Shown: positions 30,052-38,790 of the stretch, one piece after another
Layout: each line of letters opens with the position of its first letter
Numbering within the stretch: position 1 is the stretch's first letter
Assembly: GCA_016208965.1 (NCBI GenBank)
Contig: JACQXB010000009.1
Coordinates: 32,683 to 96,682 of the forward strand
Origin: Nitrospirota bacterium
Lineage (GTDB): Bacteria; Nitrospirota; Thermodesulfovibrionia; UBA6902; DSMQ01
Direction: 5' to 3'
Length of the DNA: 64,000 bases
Notes under the pieces: model-generated
Told to the model about the DNA's origin: nothing
Seen by the model: only the letters and a program-made list of their open reading frames with translations
The model's database searches: none
Translations under genes and position numbers: made by a program

Positions 30052-30162
30052 GCAGATTACACAGATTACTCAGATTTTTTTATAAAACCTGTTTAAATTT
30101 ATTGATCTGCAAATATTTTTTAAATTCACAATCTGTGACATCTGTGCAATCTGTGGATTAAT
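30052..30162. repeat. Inverted pair of CAGATTACA/TGTGCAATCTG short repeats
   Basis: ccgcagattacacagattactcagatt...aatctgtgacatctgtgcaatctgtgg. Confidence 0.8.
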
Positions 30163-31231
30163 TCTTTTTTATCATTTTTCGCGGGATATACCCGCAAAAA
30201 GGCTCCTCTTCGAGATAATCGCCATATATTGAATATGCCCTTGCCCTGCATCCTCCGCATACATTTATATACTCGCAGGAACCGCATCTTCCTTTATATT
30301 TCTTGAAATCTCTTAGTTCATTAAATAATTCTGAGTTTTCCCATATGTTTTTAAAAGACTGCTTTTTGAGGTTCCCTGCTGACATGGGAAAATAGCTGCA
30401 TGGTAAAATATTTCCGTCCACATCTATCAATGCAATAAGCTGGCCTGCAATACATCCCTTAGCACCGCCCGTAGAAAACTTCAATGTACGGCACTCAAAT
30501 TTTTCTCCTTTTTCTTTAGATTTCTGCAGCACAATCCTGTAATAATGCGGGGCACAGGTAGGTCTTACAAGCATATCCTTTTCTTCCTTCTCCATCTCGT
30601 AGTGCCACCCAAGTATCTCTTCGTAATCTTCTTTTGATATCAGCTCGTTCATTATATCTTCTCCTCTGCCTGTTGGGACGATCATAAACATATACCATGC
30701 GGTAGCACCGAGTTCTTTTGCGAGTTTATAGACATTAGGTATCTCTTCCCGATTCCGCTTCGTAAATGATGAGTTTATAAGAAATTCAATATTGTGTTTT
30801 TTGAATAATCTTGCGGCGTTTATAGTTCCACTAAATGCACCTTTTTGATTTCTAAAATCATCGTGAACATCTTCTGATGCACCATCAAGGCTCAACGAAA
30901 CAATCCTTATCCCTGACCCTTTAATCTTTTTGCAAATCTCATCATTAACAAGCGTTCCGTTTGTTGCAAGACACATCCTCAGACCTTTATCAGTGCCGTA
31001 TTTTGCTATATCAAAGACATCCTCTCTTAACAAAGGCTCGCCGCCGGAAAGCACTACAACAGGCTTGACGTAAGTTGATATATCGTCTATGATTCTATAT
31101 GCCTCCTCAATGGAAAAATCAGGATGGCCTTTTACTTCCATTTCAGATGCAGAGCGACAGTGGATACATTTTAAATTGCATCGTCTTGTAATCTCCCATG
31201 CAATCCATTTTGGTTCAAATTTTAAGGGCAT
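30158..31231 (-). CDS. Radical SAM/SPASM protein, AhbD/NirJ-like
   Basis: [12 protein letters not shown] CxxxCxxC, C-terminal [17 protein letters not shown], located among heme genes. Confidence 0.8.
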   Translation of the reverse strand: MPLKFEPKWIAWEITRRCNLKCIHCRSASEMEVKGHPDFSIEEAYRIIDDISTYVKPVVVLSGGEPLLREDVFDIAKYGTDKGLRMCLATNGTLVNDEICKKIKGSGIRIVSLSLDGASEDVHDDFRNQKGAFSGTINAARLFKKHNIEFLINSSFTKRNREEIPNVYKLAKELGATAWYMFMIVPTGRGEDIMNELISKEDYEEILGWHYEMEKEEKDMLVRPTCAPHYYRIVLQKSKEKGEKFECRTLKFSTGGAKGCIAGQLIALIDVDGNILPCSYFPMSAGNLKKQSFKNIWENSELFNELRDFKKYKGRCGSCEYINVCGGCRARAYSIYGDYLEEEPFCGYIPRKMIKKN

Positions 31232-31287
31232 GCTATTATTTTAACATTATTTTACTAACCAATTTTAATAATAAGGTTTTTTTATGC

Positions 31288-32748
31288 TTACATAAATTTC
31301 CTAAAAACCTCATTAGAAAGCAAAAGCCCTTTTCTGGTAAGTCTTAAGTAAATATCTGTTTTATCTGAAAATCCCTCTCGCCACCTTTCGACTCCCCTAT
31401 ATCCCCCCTTAGTAAGGGGGGAATTAAAGGGAGGTAATAGAGGATTAATTTCTACCAATCCTGCATCCTGAAGCTCCCTTAGCTCTTCATGATAAAGTGT
31501 CAGTATATCCTTCCCATAGGATTTTTGAAAAGCCTTTAAATTTATCCCTTCTGTCTTTCTCAATCCAAGAAAGATAGCCTCTGATGCAGCCTTATCTTCT
31601 GTAATTTCTTCAGAACTTTTTACCGGGCTCTTGTTTGCTGAAATCAAATTTATGTAGTCATCAAGAATAGCGGTATTATGATACCTCTTTCCATTTACCC
31701 CGTTAGAAAGACCTTTTCTCGCGGGGTTTATAAAAGAATGTGCCCCTAAACCAACTCCATAATATTCTCCCCTATCCCAGTAATTAAGGTTATGCTTGCA
31801 AAAATAATCAGGCATTGCAAAATTGGATATTTCGTAATGGATAAAACCTTCTGCAGTTAGATAATCAATTGCGTAATCATACATTTCAATGATTTTATTT
31901 TCTTCCGCAAATCCCCCCTCCCCCCCCTTTACTAAAGGGGGGGATATATTGTATCCCCCTTTGAAAAAGGGGGACAGAGGGGGATTTTGCCAAAGAGGGC
32001 AACACACCCCATAATCCCCTCTTAATAGAGGGGAAGAATTTCCCCCTTTGGAAAAGGGGAATGAAGGGGGATTTTTTGCCATATACTCATAAAGCAGTGT
32101 CCCTTCCTCTACTGTAAGTTCATATGTTGAAATATGCCTTGGTTTTAGGCTTACTGCCTTTTCAAGAGTCCTTCTCCAACTATCAATACTCTGCCCCGGG
32201 ATACCGTAGATCAGGTCAATCCCGATATTCTCAAAACCTGTTTCCTTTGCAAGATAAACTGTCTGTTCAGCATCTTTTGAGGAATGGAGCCTACCAAGAA
32301 AATCAAGCTCATTATCATTAAAGGATTGGACACCTATGCTGATTCTGTTTATACCAGAGTATCGTATTGCTCGCAATTTTTCTTTGCTTACCGTACCGGG
32401 ATTTGCCTCAATTGTTGCCTCACCCCCCTCTCGCCCCCCCTTGCTAAGTGGGGGATGAGGGGGTGCAAAACGAAGATGATTAAAAATGTGAGCAATTAAA
32501 TCCGTCAAAGCCTTAGTTGAAAGTGCAGTTGGAGTTCCGCCGCCTATGTATAGACTTGAAACTCTCCCCCTCGCTTGAGGGAGGGGGATGGGGGAGGGGT
32601 AATGTTCATTTGAGATATTTAGAATCTCTTTTTTCAGAGCTTCAATATAAGAACTTTCTTTCTCCGGGCTATAAATTCCTGAAACAAAGTCGCAGTAAAT
32701 ACACCTTTTCAGACAAAAGGGAATGTGGACATAAAGGGAAAGTGCCAT
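31288..32748 (-). CDS. hemW: HemW-type radical SAM (HemN-like) protein carrying several repeat-derived insertions
   Basis: YVHIPFCLKRCIYCDF, TIEANPGTVSKEKL, GVQSFNDNELDFLGR. Confidence 0.9.
   Translation of the reverse strand: MALSLYVHIPFCLKRCIYCDFVSGIYSPEKESSYIEALKKEILNISNEHYPSPIPLPQARGRVSSLYIGGGTPTALSTKALTDLIAHIFNHLRFAPPHPPLSKGGREGGEATIEANPGTVSKEKLRAIRYSGINRISIGVQSFNDNELDFLGRLHSSKDAEQTVYLAKETGFENIGIDLIYGIPGQSIDSWRRTLEKAVSLKPRHISTYELTVEEGTLLYEYMAKNPPSFPFSKGGNSSPLLRGDYGVCCPLWQNPPLSPFFKGGYNISPPLVKGGEGGFAEENKIIEMYDYAIDYLTAEGFIHYEISNFAMPDYFCKHNLNYWDRGEYYGVGLGAHSFINPARKGLSNGVNGKRYHNTAILDDYINLISANKSPVKSSEEITEDKAASEAIFLGLRKTEGINLKAFQKSYGKDILTLYHEELRELQDAGLVEINPLLPPFNSPLTKGGYRGVERWREGFSDKTDIYLRLTRKGLLLSNEVFRKFM
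31391..31436. repeat. GC-rich palindromic repeat in-frame in hemW
   Basis: cccctatatcccccctta gtaaggggggaattaaaggg; peptide LLPPFNSPLTKGGYRGV. Confidence 0.85.
31909..32074. repeat. Compound GC-rich palindromic repeat in-frame in hemW
   Basis: Four successive hairpins; peptide NPPSFPFSKGGNSSPLLRGDYGVCCPLWQNPPLSPFFKGGYNISPPLVKGGEGGF. Confidence 0.92.
32421..32464. repeat. GC-rich palindromic repeat in-frame in hemW
   Basis: peptide PPHPPLSKGGREGGE. Confidence 0.85.
32562..32602. repeat. GC-rich palindromic repeat in-frame in hemW
   Basis: ctccccctcgcttgagggagggggatgggggagggg; peptide YPSPIPLPQARGRV. Confidence 0.8.
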
Positions 32749-33054
32749 AAGTTATTTTAACCCAAATTACGCAAACCTCGCTACAATCATTGCGAGGAGC
32801 GAAGATTCCTCCCCCGAATTAATGGACACCAAGAAGAGTTTGTATAATAAAGGGAGGAGGTACAAAAATGGGGGAAGGAAGACAGTGAACGGGGCAAGGT
32901 CAGCCGAGCCTCAAAATTTTAAGCATTTATAGCTGGAATTACACAAAAAGAAAAACTCTTGTAATCTACTCTGCAACAAGCTCTGCAACAACTTCTTGAC
33001 TATACACCACTTTTGTTTTACAATTTTGCTATCGATAAGAAAAAAGGGAGATAA

Positions 33055-33261
33055 ATGGCAACAACTACAATATCACCAAAATATCAGGTAGTAATACCGA
33101 AAGATGTTCGAGAGATGCTTCATCTCAAAAGCGGCCAGAAACTGACTGTCGTTGTGAAGGGAGGGGTAGTTCACCTGATTCCTGTAAAACCTCTGAATGC
33201 ATTCAAAGGCTTTTTAAAAGGCATGGATACAACGGACATAAGAGAGGATGAGGAAAGATAG
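33055..33261 (+). CDS. AbrB/SpoVT-type antitoxin
   Basis: TISPKYQVVIPKDVREMLHLKSGQKLTVVVKGGVVHLIPV. Confidence 0.92.
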   Translation: MATTTISPKYQVVIPKDVREMLHLKSGQKLTVVVKGGVVHLIPVKPLNAFKGFLKGMDTTDIREDEER

Positions 33262-33629
33262 TGTTTGTGATAGATTCATCTGGATGGGTTGAATTTTTTA
33301 CAGACGGCCGTTTCTCTGCACAATACTCCAAATATTTCAAAGACACCACAAAAATCATAACGCCTTCCATTGTGCTTTATGAAGTTTATAAAAAAGTAAA
33401 AAAGGAATGGACAGAAGAAGATGCCTTGCTCACAGTGTCTTTAATGAACAAAACAACAATTATTTCGCTTAATGAGAGCCTTGCCCTTTTGGCTGCAGAT
33501 TTGAGTCTTAAATATGCTTTGCCAATGGCTGATGCAATTGTTTATGCAACTGCATTAGAAAACAACTGTATTGTAATAACCAGTGATGCACACTTTAAAG
33601 GTCTTGATAAGGTAGTGCTTGTTTTGTAA
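33261..33629 (+). CDS. PIN-domain toxin
   Basis: FVIDSSGWVEFFTDG ... LPMADAIVYATALENNCIVITSDAHFKGL. Confidence 0.92.
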   Translation: MFVIDSSGWVEFFTDGRFSAQYSKYFKDTTKIITPSIVLYEVYKKVKKEWTEEDALLTVSLMNKTTIISLNESLALLAADLSLKYALPMADAIVYATALENNCIVITSDAHFKGLDKVVLVL

Positions 33630-33699
33630 AAGTTAGGAAACCGAAAAGGCACCTGATTTATTTCTCTCCCACAAAGAACACGGAATCAGGGAAAATTTA

Positions 33700-33834
33700 T
33701 CTCACTCGTTGACCGCATGATTGAACTGCACAAAAAGAAAAACTCCCTTCCACCCTTAGCGGAAAGAGGAAGAGGCATAAAAAATAATCTACATTCTCTT
33801 TAAAGCCTTTTTAAATAACTCGTCTAATTTTTTG
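33700..33834. repeat. 135-bp duplicated segment, copy 1
   Basis: Identical by eye to 37761-37895. Confidence 0.93.
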
Positions 33835-34013
33835 TTTTCTTCTGAGTAGTACAAGTAGGGTCTGGTCTTTAATTTTGCTTTTTTCAAATCGCGCTGAAGA
33901 ATTCTTGATAGAGGTAAAAGGAAGATAATTGTCTATGACTCGTAGAGAAGACAAATAATTTTAAAGGAAGATTCAGGTAGAATAAAGCCAAAGCATGAAT
34001 AGGTGGTGAGATT

Positions 34014-34235
34014 TTGAGAACAAGTGAGGCAACAGCAGAAGTTTTTTTTACAGCATTTAAAACACTTAAGAACAAGGGAAAAGAGGCTTTTCTTGAAAAA
34101 GTTATAAGTAACCACGAGCTACGAGAAGACCTTTTTGATATAGTCCTAATTGAAGAAGCAAAGAAGGCAAAGGGTAAACCAGTCTATGCCAGAGAGTATT
34201 TTACAAAACGTCGCAAGGCAAGGAACGTTGCTTGA
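34014..34235 (+). CDS. RelB-like antitoxin (putative)
   Basis: 73 aa, 4-nt overlap with a RelE-like ORF. Confidence 0.55.
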   Translation: MRTSEATAEVFFTAFKTLKNKGKEAFLEKVISNHELREDLFDIVLIEEAKKAKGKPVYAREYFTKRRKARNVA

Positions 34236-34494
34236 GTCTTTATGATGTCAAACTAATGCCACAAGCTCAGAAAGACCTTGATGGGTTTTCTGGTAAATTA
34301 TTATCACGATTTGAAGAAATAATTCTGGGCTTATATGATAAACCGAGACCGCATAATTCCAAGAAACTTAGCGGTGTTGGCTCAAGAAAAAGAAAAACTC
34401 CCTTTCTCCTTCGGCAGAAAGAGAAAAGATAGAACGTGAGATTGCAGTTACTGATGAGAAGATAGACGAAATTGTCTATAATCTTTATGGATAA
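34232..34494 (+). pseudogene. Truncated RelE/ParE-like toxin joined to a restriction-modification C-terminal fragment
   Basis: YDVKLMPQAQKDLDGFSGKLLSRFEEIILGLYDKPRPHNSKKLSG then in another frame KKKNSLSPSAEREKIEREIAVTDEKIDEIVYNLYG*. Confidence 0.65.
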
Positions 34495-34540
34495 CCCCCT
34501 TTCCATTTTATGTTATAATCAATCAAAGGGAGGCATCCAA

Positions 34541-34740
34541 TGGAGATATCGGGCAAGATGCCTAAAAAAATAACCGAGCATATTGGAAAGGCAAAATTAG
34601 ACATTCCCCGCGAAAAGATAACCGAATTCTGTCAGAAGCACCATATACGCAGGCTTTCACTTTGAGGAGAAGAAGATAATAGAAAAGGGTGATTTTTGGT
34701 AACATCAGAGGAATGCGTGGCCTTGACCTTTACCTACAAC
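34541..34740 (+). pseudogene. Second MNT nucleotidyltransferase/HEPN remnant
   Basis: LDIPREKITEFCQKHHIRRLSL* then GNIRGMRGLDLY (HEPN-like RGMRN..). Confidence 0.5.
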
Positions 34741-34778
34741 CTCGGATATATTTTAAGAATTAAAGGGGGGCTATCCCG

Positions 34779-35699
34779 ATGAAGAGATCGCCGGCAATAT
34801 ATGGCTCTATTATTATACTCGTGCTTTCCTTAACCCGCGCCTATGCTGACGAAAAAGAAATTCACAAACTCCTTTCCCTGCCTGAAAAGAAAATCGATAT
34901 CGGCATAGCCGCTCTGATAATTGCCAAGGATATATTTCCCGACCTTGATGTTAATGCTTATTCTCAAAAAATTGATGAAATGGTGGCAGGCGCAAGATTT
35001 CTCACGAAAGGCAGAATGGGCCCCGATTACAGGGTCAAAGCCTTGAACACATACTTCTTCAAAATTGCAGGAATAAAATATGATTATTCCGATCCATACG
35101 GCAAAAACACAAGGAACCGCTACATAGACGGAGTCCTTGATAGAAAAAGAGGCAACTGTGCTTCCATGCCTGTTCTTTATCTTGCGATTGCCCAGCGCCT
35201 CGGTTATCCTGTATATGCAGTTGCAGCGCCTGACCATCTTTTTTTGAGGTATGTCATCCCAGATTTTAAAGAGAATAACATTGAAGCAACGGGCGGCGGA
35301 GGATATTCGTCTAATGAAGAATATATCAGAGATTTCCAGATTTCTAAAATTGGCATTAAGAGTGGTGCGTATCTAAGAACGCTGTCCCATCGTGAATTGC
35401 TTGCAGAGTTGGTTTCAGAAAATGCCGGATATTGGATAGAGAAAGGGGATATAAAAAAAGGTATCAGGTATCTGGAACTTTGTGTTAAGATAAATCCGCA
35501 TTCGCCTGAGATAACCGGCAATCTGGGGGCGGCTTATTACAGATATAGGATGAGTCTTCCGGAGGCAGAGGGCCAAGAATTTATTGAGAAAGGCTATTCA
35601 TATAAAAGAAAGGCGAAAGAGATGGGAGTGGTGAGGCTCCCGCAGGAAGAATATATAAAGCAGGTAAAAAAGAAGGCTAAAGAAGAGACAAAAAAATAA
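34779..35699 (+). CDS. Secreted SirB1/transglutaminase-like protein with TPR-like tail
   Basis: Signal peptide; KRGNCASMPVLYLAIAQRLGYPVYAVAAPDHLFLRY. Confidence 0.8.
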   Translation: MKRSPAIYGSIIILVLSLTRAYADEKEIHKLLSLPEKKIDIGIAALIIAKDIFPDLDVNAYSQKIDEMVAGARFLTKGRMGPDYRVKALNTYFFKIAGIKYDYSDPYGKNTRNRYIDGVLDRKRGNCASMPVLYLAIAQRLGYPVYAVAAPDHLFLRYVIPDFKENNIEATGGGGYSSNEEYIRDFQISKIGIKSGAYLRTLSHRELLAELVSENAGYWIEKGDIKKGIRYLELCVKINPHSPEITGNLGAAYYRYRMSLPEAEGQEFIEKGYSYKRKAKEMGVVRLPQEEYIKQVKKKAKEETKK

Positions 35700-35711
35700 G
35701 GGAGGGAATTA

Positions 35712-36257
35712 ATGAAAAAATTAATTGTAACTCTCGTAACAGTCTTATCAATCTTTACATTTGTTAATGCCTCCGAAGCCCGCTGGTATGACCCTGAAAG
35801 CGGAAGGTTTCTAAGTGAAGACCCGATTGGGTTCCAAGGTGGAGTTAACTTCTATGTTTACGTACTCAATAACCCCGTTAACCATACTGACCCTTTAGGG
35901 CTGGATACATATATGTGCAAAAAACCGTTGGATCTTTTTGGTGGTACAGGAACGAAATCAGGTCCAGATGTAACCGGGAATCCCTTATATCACCAATATA
36001 TTTGCGTTGTTAATGAACAAGGCACAAAATGCGTAGGACAATCAAGTGCAGGAGGAAAATTATATGGAGAAGGAGCTAAGAGTAGGGATACTTTTGTGTC
36101 GAGCGGCTGTGAGAAAGTAGCCACTAACAAATGTATCGAAGCATGTATTTTAAATACAGGTTCTAATAGACCCACCTATGGGCTAGTTGGCCCTGGAACG
36201 AATTGTCAGGAATGGGCAACCGATACTTTTAATAAATGCGTTAGCCAGTGTTTCTGA
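35712..36257 (+). CDS. Mini RHS-core protein with signal peptide and toxin-like C-terminal domain
   Basis: ARWYDPESGRFLSEDPIGFQGGVNFYVYVLNNPVNHTDPLGL RHS core end; C-terminus with LYHQYICVV and GTNCQEWATDTF. Confidence 0.85.
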   Translation: MKKLIVTLVTVLSIFTFVNASEARWYDPESGRFLSEDPIGFQGGVNFYVYVLNNPVNHTDPLGLDTYMCKKPLDLFGGTGTKSGPDVTGNPLYHQYICVVNEQGTKCVGQSSAGGKLYGEGAKSRDTFVSSGCEKVATNKCIEACILNTGSNRPTYGLVGPGTNCQEWATDTFNKCVSQCF

Positions 36258-36757
36258 TGCAAAATCGTCTATCATTAAAAGCTTTTATTACAAGAAACTT
36301 TTCTGCAATCACAATATTCATTGTTGTAGGTATATTAGTTAGTTTTTCTATTGCAGGGCTTCCTTCAGGTGAGTTTCTCGGGAATCTTGCATTTGCAGTC
36401 TTATTAGTGTCAGTCATAACAGACATCTTCATTATTGTTGCAGCAATAATAAATAGTAGTCAGAAACATATGAAAATATTATGGTTAGGTATAAGTATTA
36501 TTTTCTTTGCTATCTCAGGTTTTGTTTATTTGATAAGTAACAACGTAAGGGATTTTTATATTGTATTGGGTTGGGAATTAAATATTTTAAGTTTTCCCGC
36601 AAGTTTAGCCATTAATTATTTAGCAGCTCTTTTCTCAAGATTTGTAGAAATGAATTTTATAGGTCTTATACTTACATGGGCATTATACATCGTGCCTGGT
36701 TATTTTCAATGGTTTGTACTACTCCCATTCATTGTTAAAAAAATCCGCTCAGTTTAA
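36248..36757 (+). CDS. Polytopic membrane protein, candidate immunity protein
   Basis: About four TM segments; overlaps RHS ORF by 10 nt. Confidence 0.55.
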   Translation: MFLMQNRLSLKAFITRNFSAITIFIVVGILVSFSIAGLPSGEFLGNLAFAVLLVSVITDIFIIVAAIINSSQKHMKILWLGISIIFFAISGFVYLISNNVRDFYIVLGWELNILSFPASLAINYLAALFSRFVEMNFIGLILTWALYIVPGYFQWFVLLPFIVKKIRSV

Positions 36758-36769
36758 GGTATCATGAGA

Positions 36770-37052
36770 AGGTAGCACTAATAATGTATCGAGGCTTGTA
36801 TGATAAATGAGAGTTCAAAGCAGAGAACTTATTATGGGCTAATGGTAAACCCCTCTCCATTGTCAAGACAAAAAACAGTACAATGGTACCCAAATTAAGG
36901 AGGCTAAAGGATTAGAATTTGGAGGCGGCGGTACAGTACAACGTGTACGCACAGTACAACGTGTGCCAGTGCCCGAAGGACCAATCACAGAACATTAATG
37001 GATTAGTAAAGACGTAAAAAGAGATTATGACTTATATGTAAAAGGTAAGAAA
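36770..37052 (+). pseudogene. Decayed RHS-type toxin-tip fragments
   Basis: gagaaggtagcactaataatgtatcgaggcttgtatgataaatga...acttattatgggcta resembles 36109-36185; then KEAKGLEFGGGGTVQRVRTVQRVPVPEGPITEH*WISKDVKRDYDLYVKGKK*. Confidence 0.55.
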
Positions 37053-37469
37053 TAATATTCCATGTGGCCCGTTCAAATAATCCACACAATGCTCGCCGTT
37101 ACTTCCTCACGCCTCTTAGGTCTATCCCACAGGGTCGAAAAGACCGAACTATGGGGTAATTGCCAGTTAGAACGGAAAAGGGGTTGTCACACGAATAATT
37201 GAGGAATAATTAGGGACACTCAAATTTTTTACTTCTTAACCGCAACCAGTTCCCTGTTCCCAAAACCTGCCAGTATGATAACTCAAACAGTTCCAGGGTC
37301 TTATAACTCATTGATTTTACGAGATGCTGAAACGAGTTCAGCATGACATTTTTATGTTTTTGGCATTTGGGCAATAGCCTGTTCATTATTCACAACCACA
37401 TCTCTGATTTACGAAGTTCCCGAAAGCTACCCCTTTCCTTTATGCTATAATTAATAGGAGGTGGAATAA

Positions 37470-37703
37470 ATGCTTGTAAAGATAGACACATATTTTGATG
37501 GCGAGTTTTGGTGTGCACGTGGGGTTAATGAAGATATATTTACCCAAGGTGCAACATATGATGAATTATTGAAAAATATTAAGGAAGCTGTAGCCTTACA
37601 TTTTGAGGACGAATTCAAAAAAAGTAAATCTGCAAACGATATTTTTACACGAGTCAGCCTCTGGAATAATATAAGCAAGGAAGAATTGATAAAGATATTA
37701 TAA
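37470..37703 (+). CDS. HicB-like orphan antitoxin
   Basis: VKIDTYFDGEFWCARGVNEDIFTQGATYDELLKNIKEAVALHFED. Confidence 0.7.
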   Translation: MLVKIDTYFDGEFWCARGVNEDIFTQGATYDELLKNIKEAVALHFEDEFKKSKSANDIFTRVSLWNNISKEELIKIL

Positions 37704-37760
37704 GAGATGTATGAGGATAGAATTAACCCTCCTCAGAAAGAGCGACCCACGACAAACTCG

Positions 37761-37895
37761 TCTCACTCGTTGACCGCATGATTGAACTGCACAAAAAGAA
37801 AAACTCCCTTCCACCCTTAGCGGAAAGAGGAAGAGGCATAAAAAATAATCTACATTCTCTTTAAAGCCTTTTTAAATAACTCGTCTAATTTTTTG
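37761..37895. repeat. 135-bp duplicated segment, copy 2
   Basis: Identical by eye to 33700-33834; 3' half is the end of the 37850-38047 gene. Confidence 0.93.
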
Positions 37896-38047
37896 CTCTC
37901 TTCTGCAATCTGCTTAAGAATATCTGATAATTCTTTTTTACCTAAAAGCTCTACCTTTGAAGCCCATACCATATAGGTTTTCACATGGTCATTGTTGTGC
38001 TCTATCCAGTGCTCAAGTAAATGTTTTAGTTTTTGTAGCTCTGTCAT
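37850..38047 (-). CDS. Small conserved helical protein
   Basis: KHLLEHWIEHNNDHVKTYMVWASKVELLGKKELSDILKQI; ATGA overlap with upstream gene. Confidence 0.65.
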   Translation of the reverse strand: MTELQKLKHLLEHWIEHNNDHVKTYMVWASKVELLGKKELSDILKQIAEESKKLDELFKKALKRM

Positions 38048-38745
38048 TTTTTCAGTAGGCTTTCAATCTTTTGAAAATTAGCCCCTCTTATAAATTGCCC
38101 ACTGATTACAAAACTCGGGGTTCCCTGAACACCAATGCTTGCCCCAAGTTGCTTGTGTTCCTCTAACCTTGTGATAACTTCTTTGTCGTCACAGACATCA
38201 ACCTTTTTGCCGTCAAGCTCCCCATTCATTACTTCCTCATATGCCTTTGTCTTATCCTTTGCGCAGAGGATATACTTTGCTTTATCCTCAGCCTGTGGAT
38301 GGAGACTAACTATAGGAAAAAAGAATATATACCTTGTTACATCGCCTCTCTTCTTAAAATACTCTGATGCCTTTCTGCAATATGGACAATCAGGGTCTGT
38401 AAATTCAACAACTATGTTTTTACCACTACCAATTTTTATTGCCTTATCAAGTGGTAAGTTTTTTGCTTTTGCAGATACAATCTCAGTATTTCTATCAGCA
38501 GTAAGGTTTTTACCATCTTTAGTATGTATCTCACCTGAAATGATATATCCTGTCTTAGGGTGGTAATAAAAAATGTTAATTCCTGATATGACTTCATAAA
38601 GCCCTTTAATCTGGATTTCCTTTATGCTGTCAAACTGCAGGTCTGGATAATTTTTCTTTAAAGACTCAGCAGGCGTCTCTGCGAATACAGTTCCAGTAAA
38701 AGTAAACAACACCAACATTAAAATTAATACTATCTTTTTGTGCAT
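38044..38745 (-). CDS. DsbC-like thiol:disulfide interchange protein
   Basis: Signal peptide; VVEFTDPDCPYCRKASEYF; QLGASIGVQGTPSFVISG. Confidence 0.88.
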   Translation of the reverse strand: MHKKIVLILMLVLFTFTGTVFAETPAESLKKNYPDLQFDSIKEIQIKGLYEVISGINIFYYHPKTGYIISGEIHTKDGKNLTADRNTEIVSAKAKNLPLDKAIKIGSGKNIVVEFTDPDCPYCRKASEYFKKRGDVTRYIFFFPIVSLHPQAEDKAKYILCAKDKTKAYEEVMNGELDGKKVDVCDDKEVITRLEEHKQLGASIGVQGTPSFVISGQFIRGANFQKIESLLKK

Positions 38746-38790
38746 AATTATCCTCCCGGGTGTTATCTTTAGGTATATTAACATATAATA

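Noticed and set aside
32810-32935. Possible IS 5' end (aatggacaccaagaagag...gggaggaggtacaaaaatgggggaagg)
   Set aside because: Resembles the start of a transposase gene but is too short and quickly interrupted; cannot assign a family.
37200-37440. Possible small RNA or REP element (gagatgctgaaacgagttcagcatgac)
   Set aside because: Short palindrome only; no promoter/terminator pair or second full copy seen in this window.
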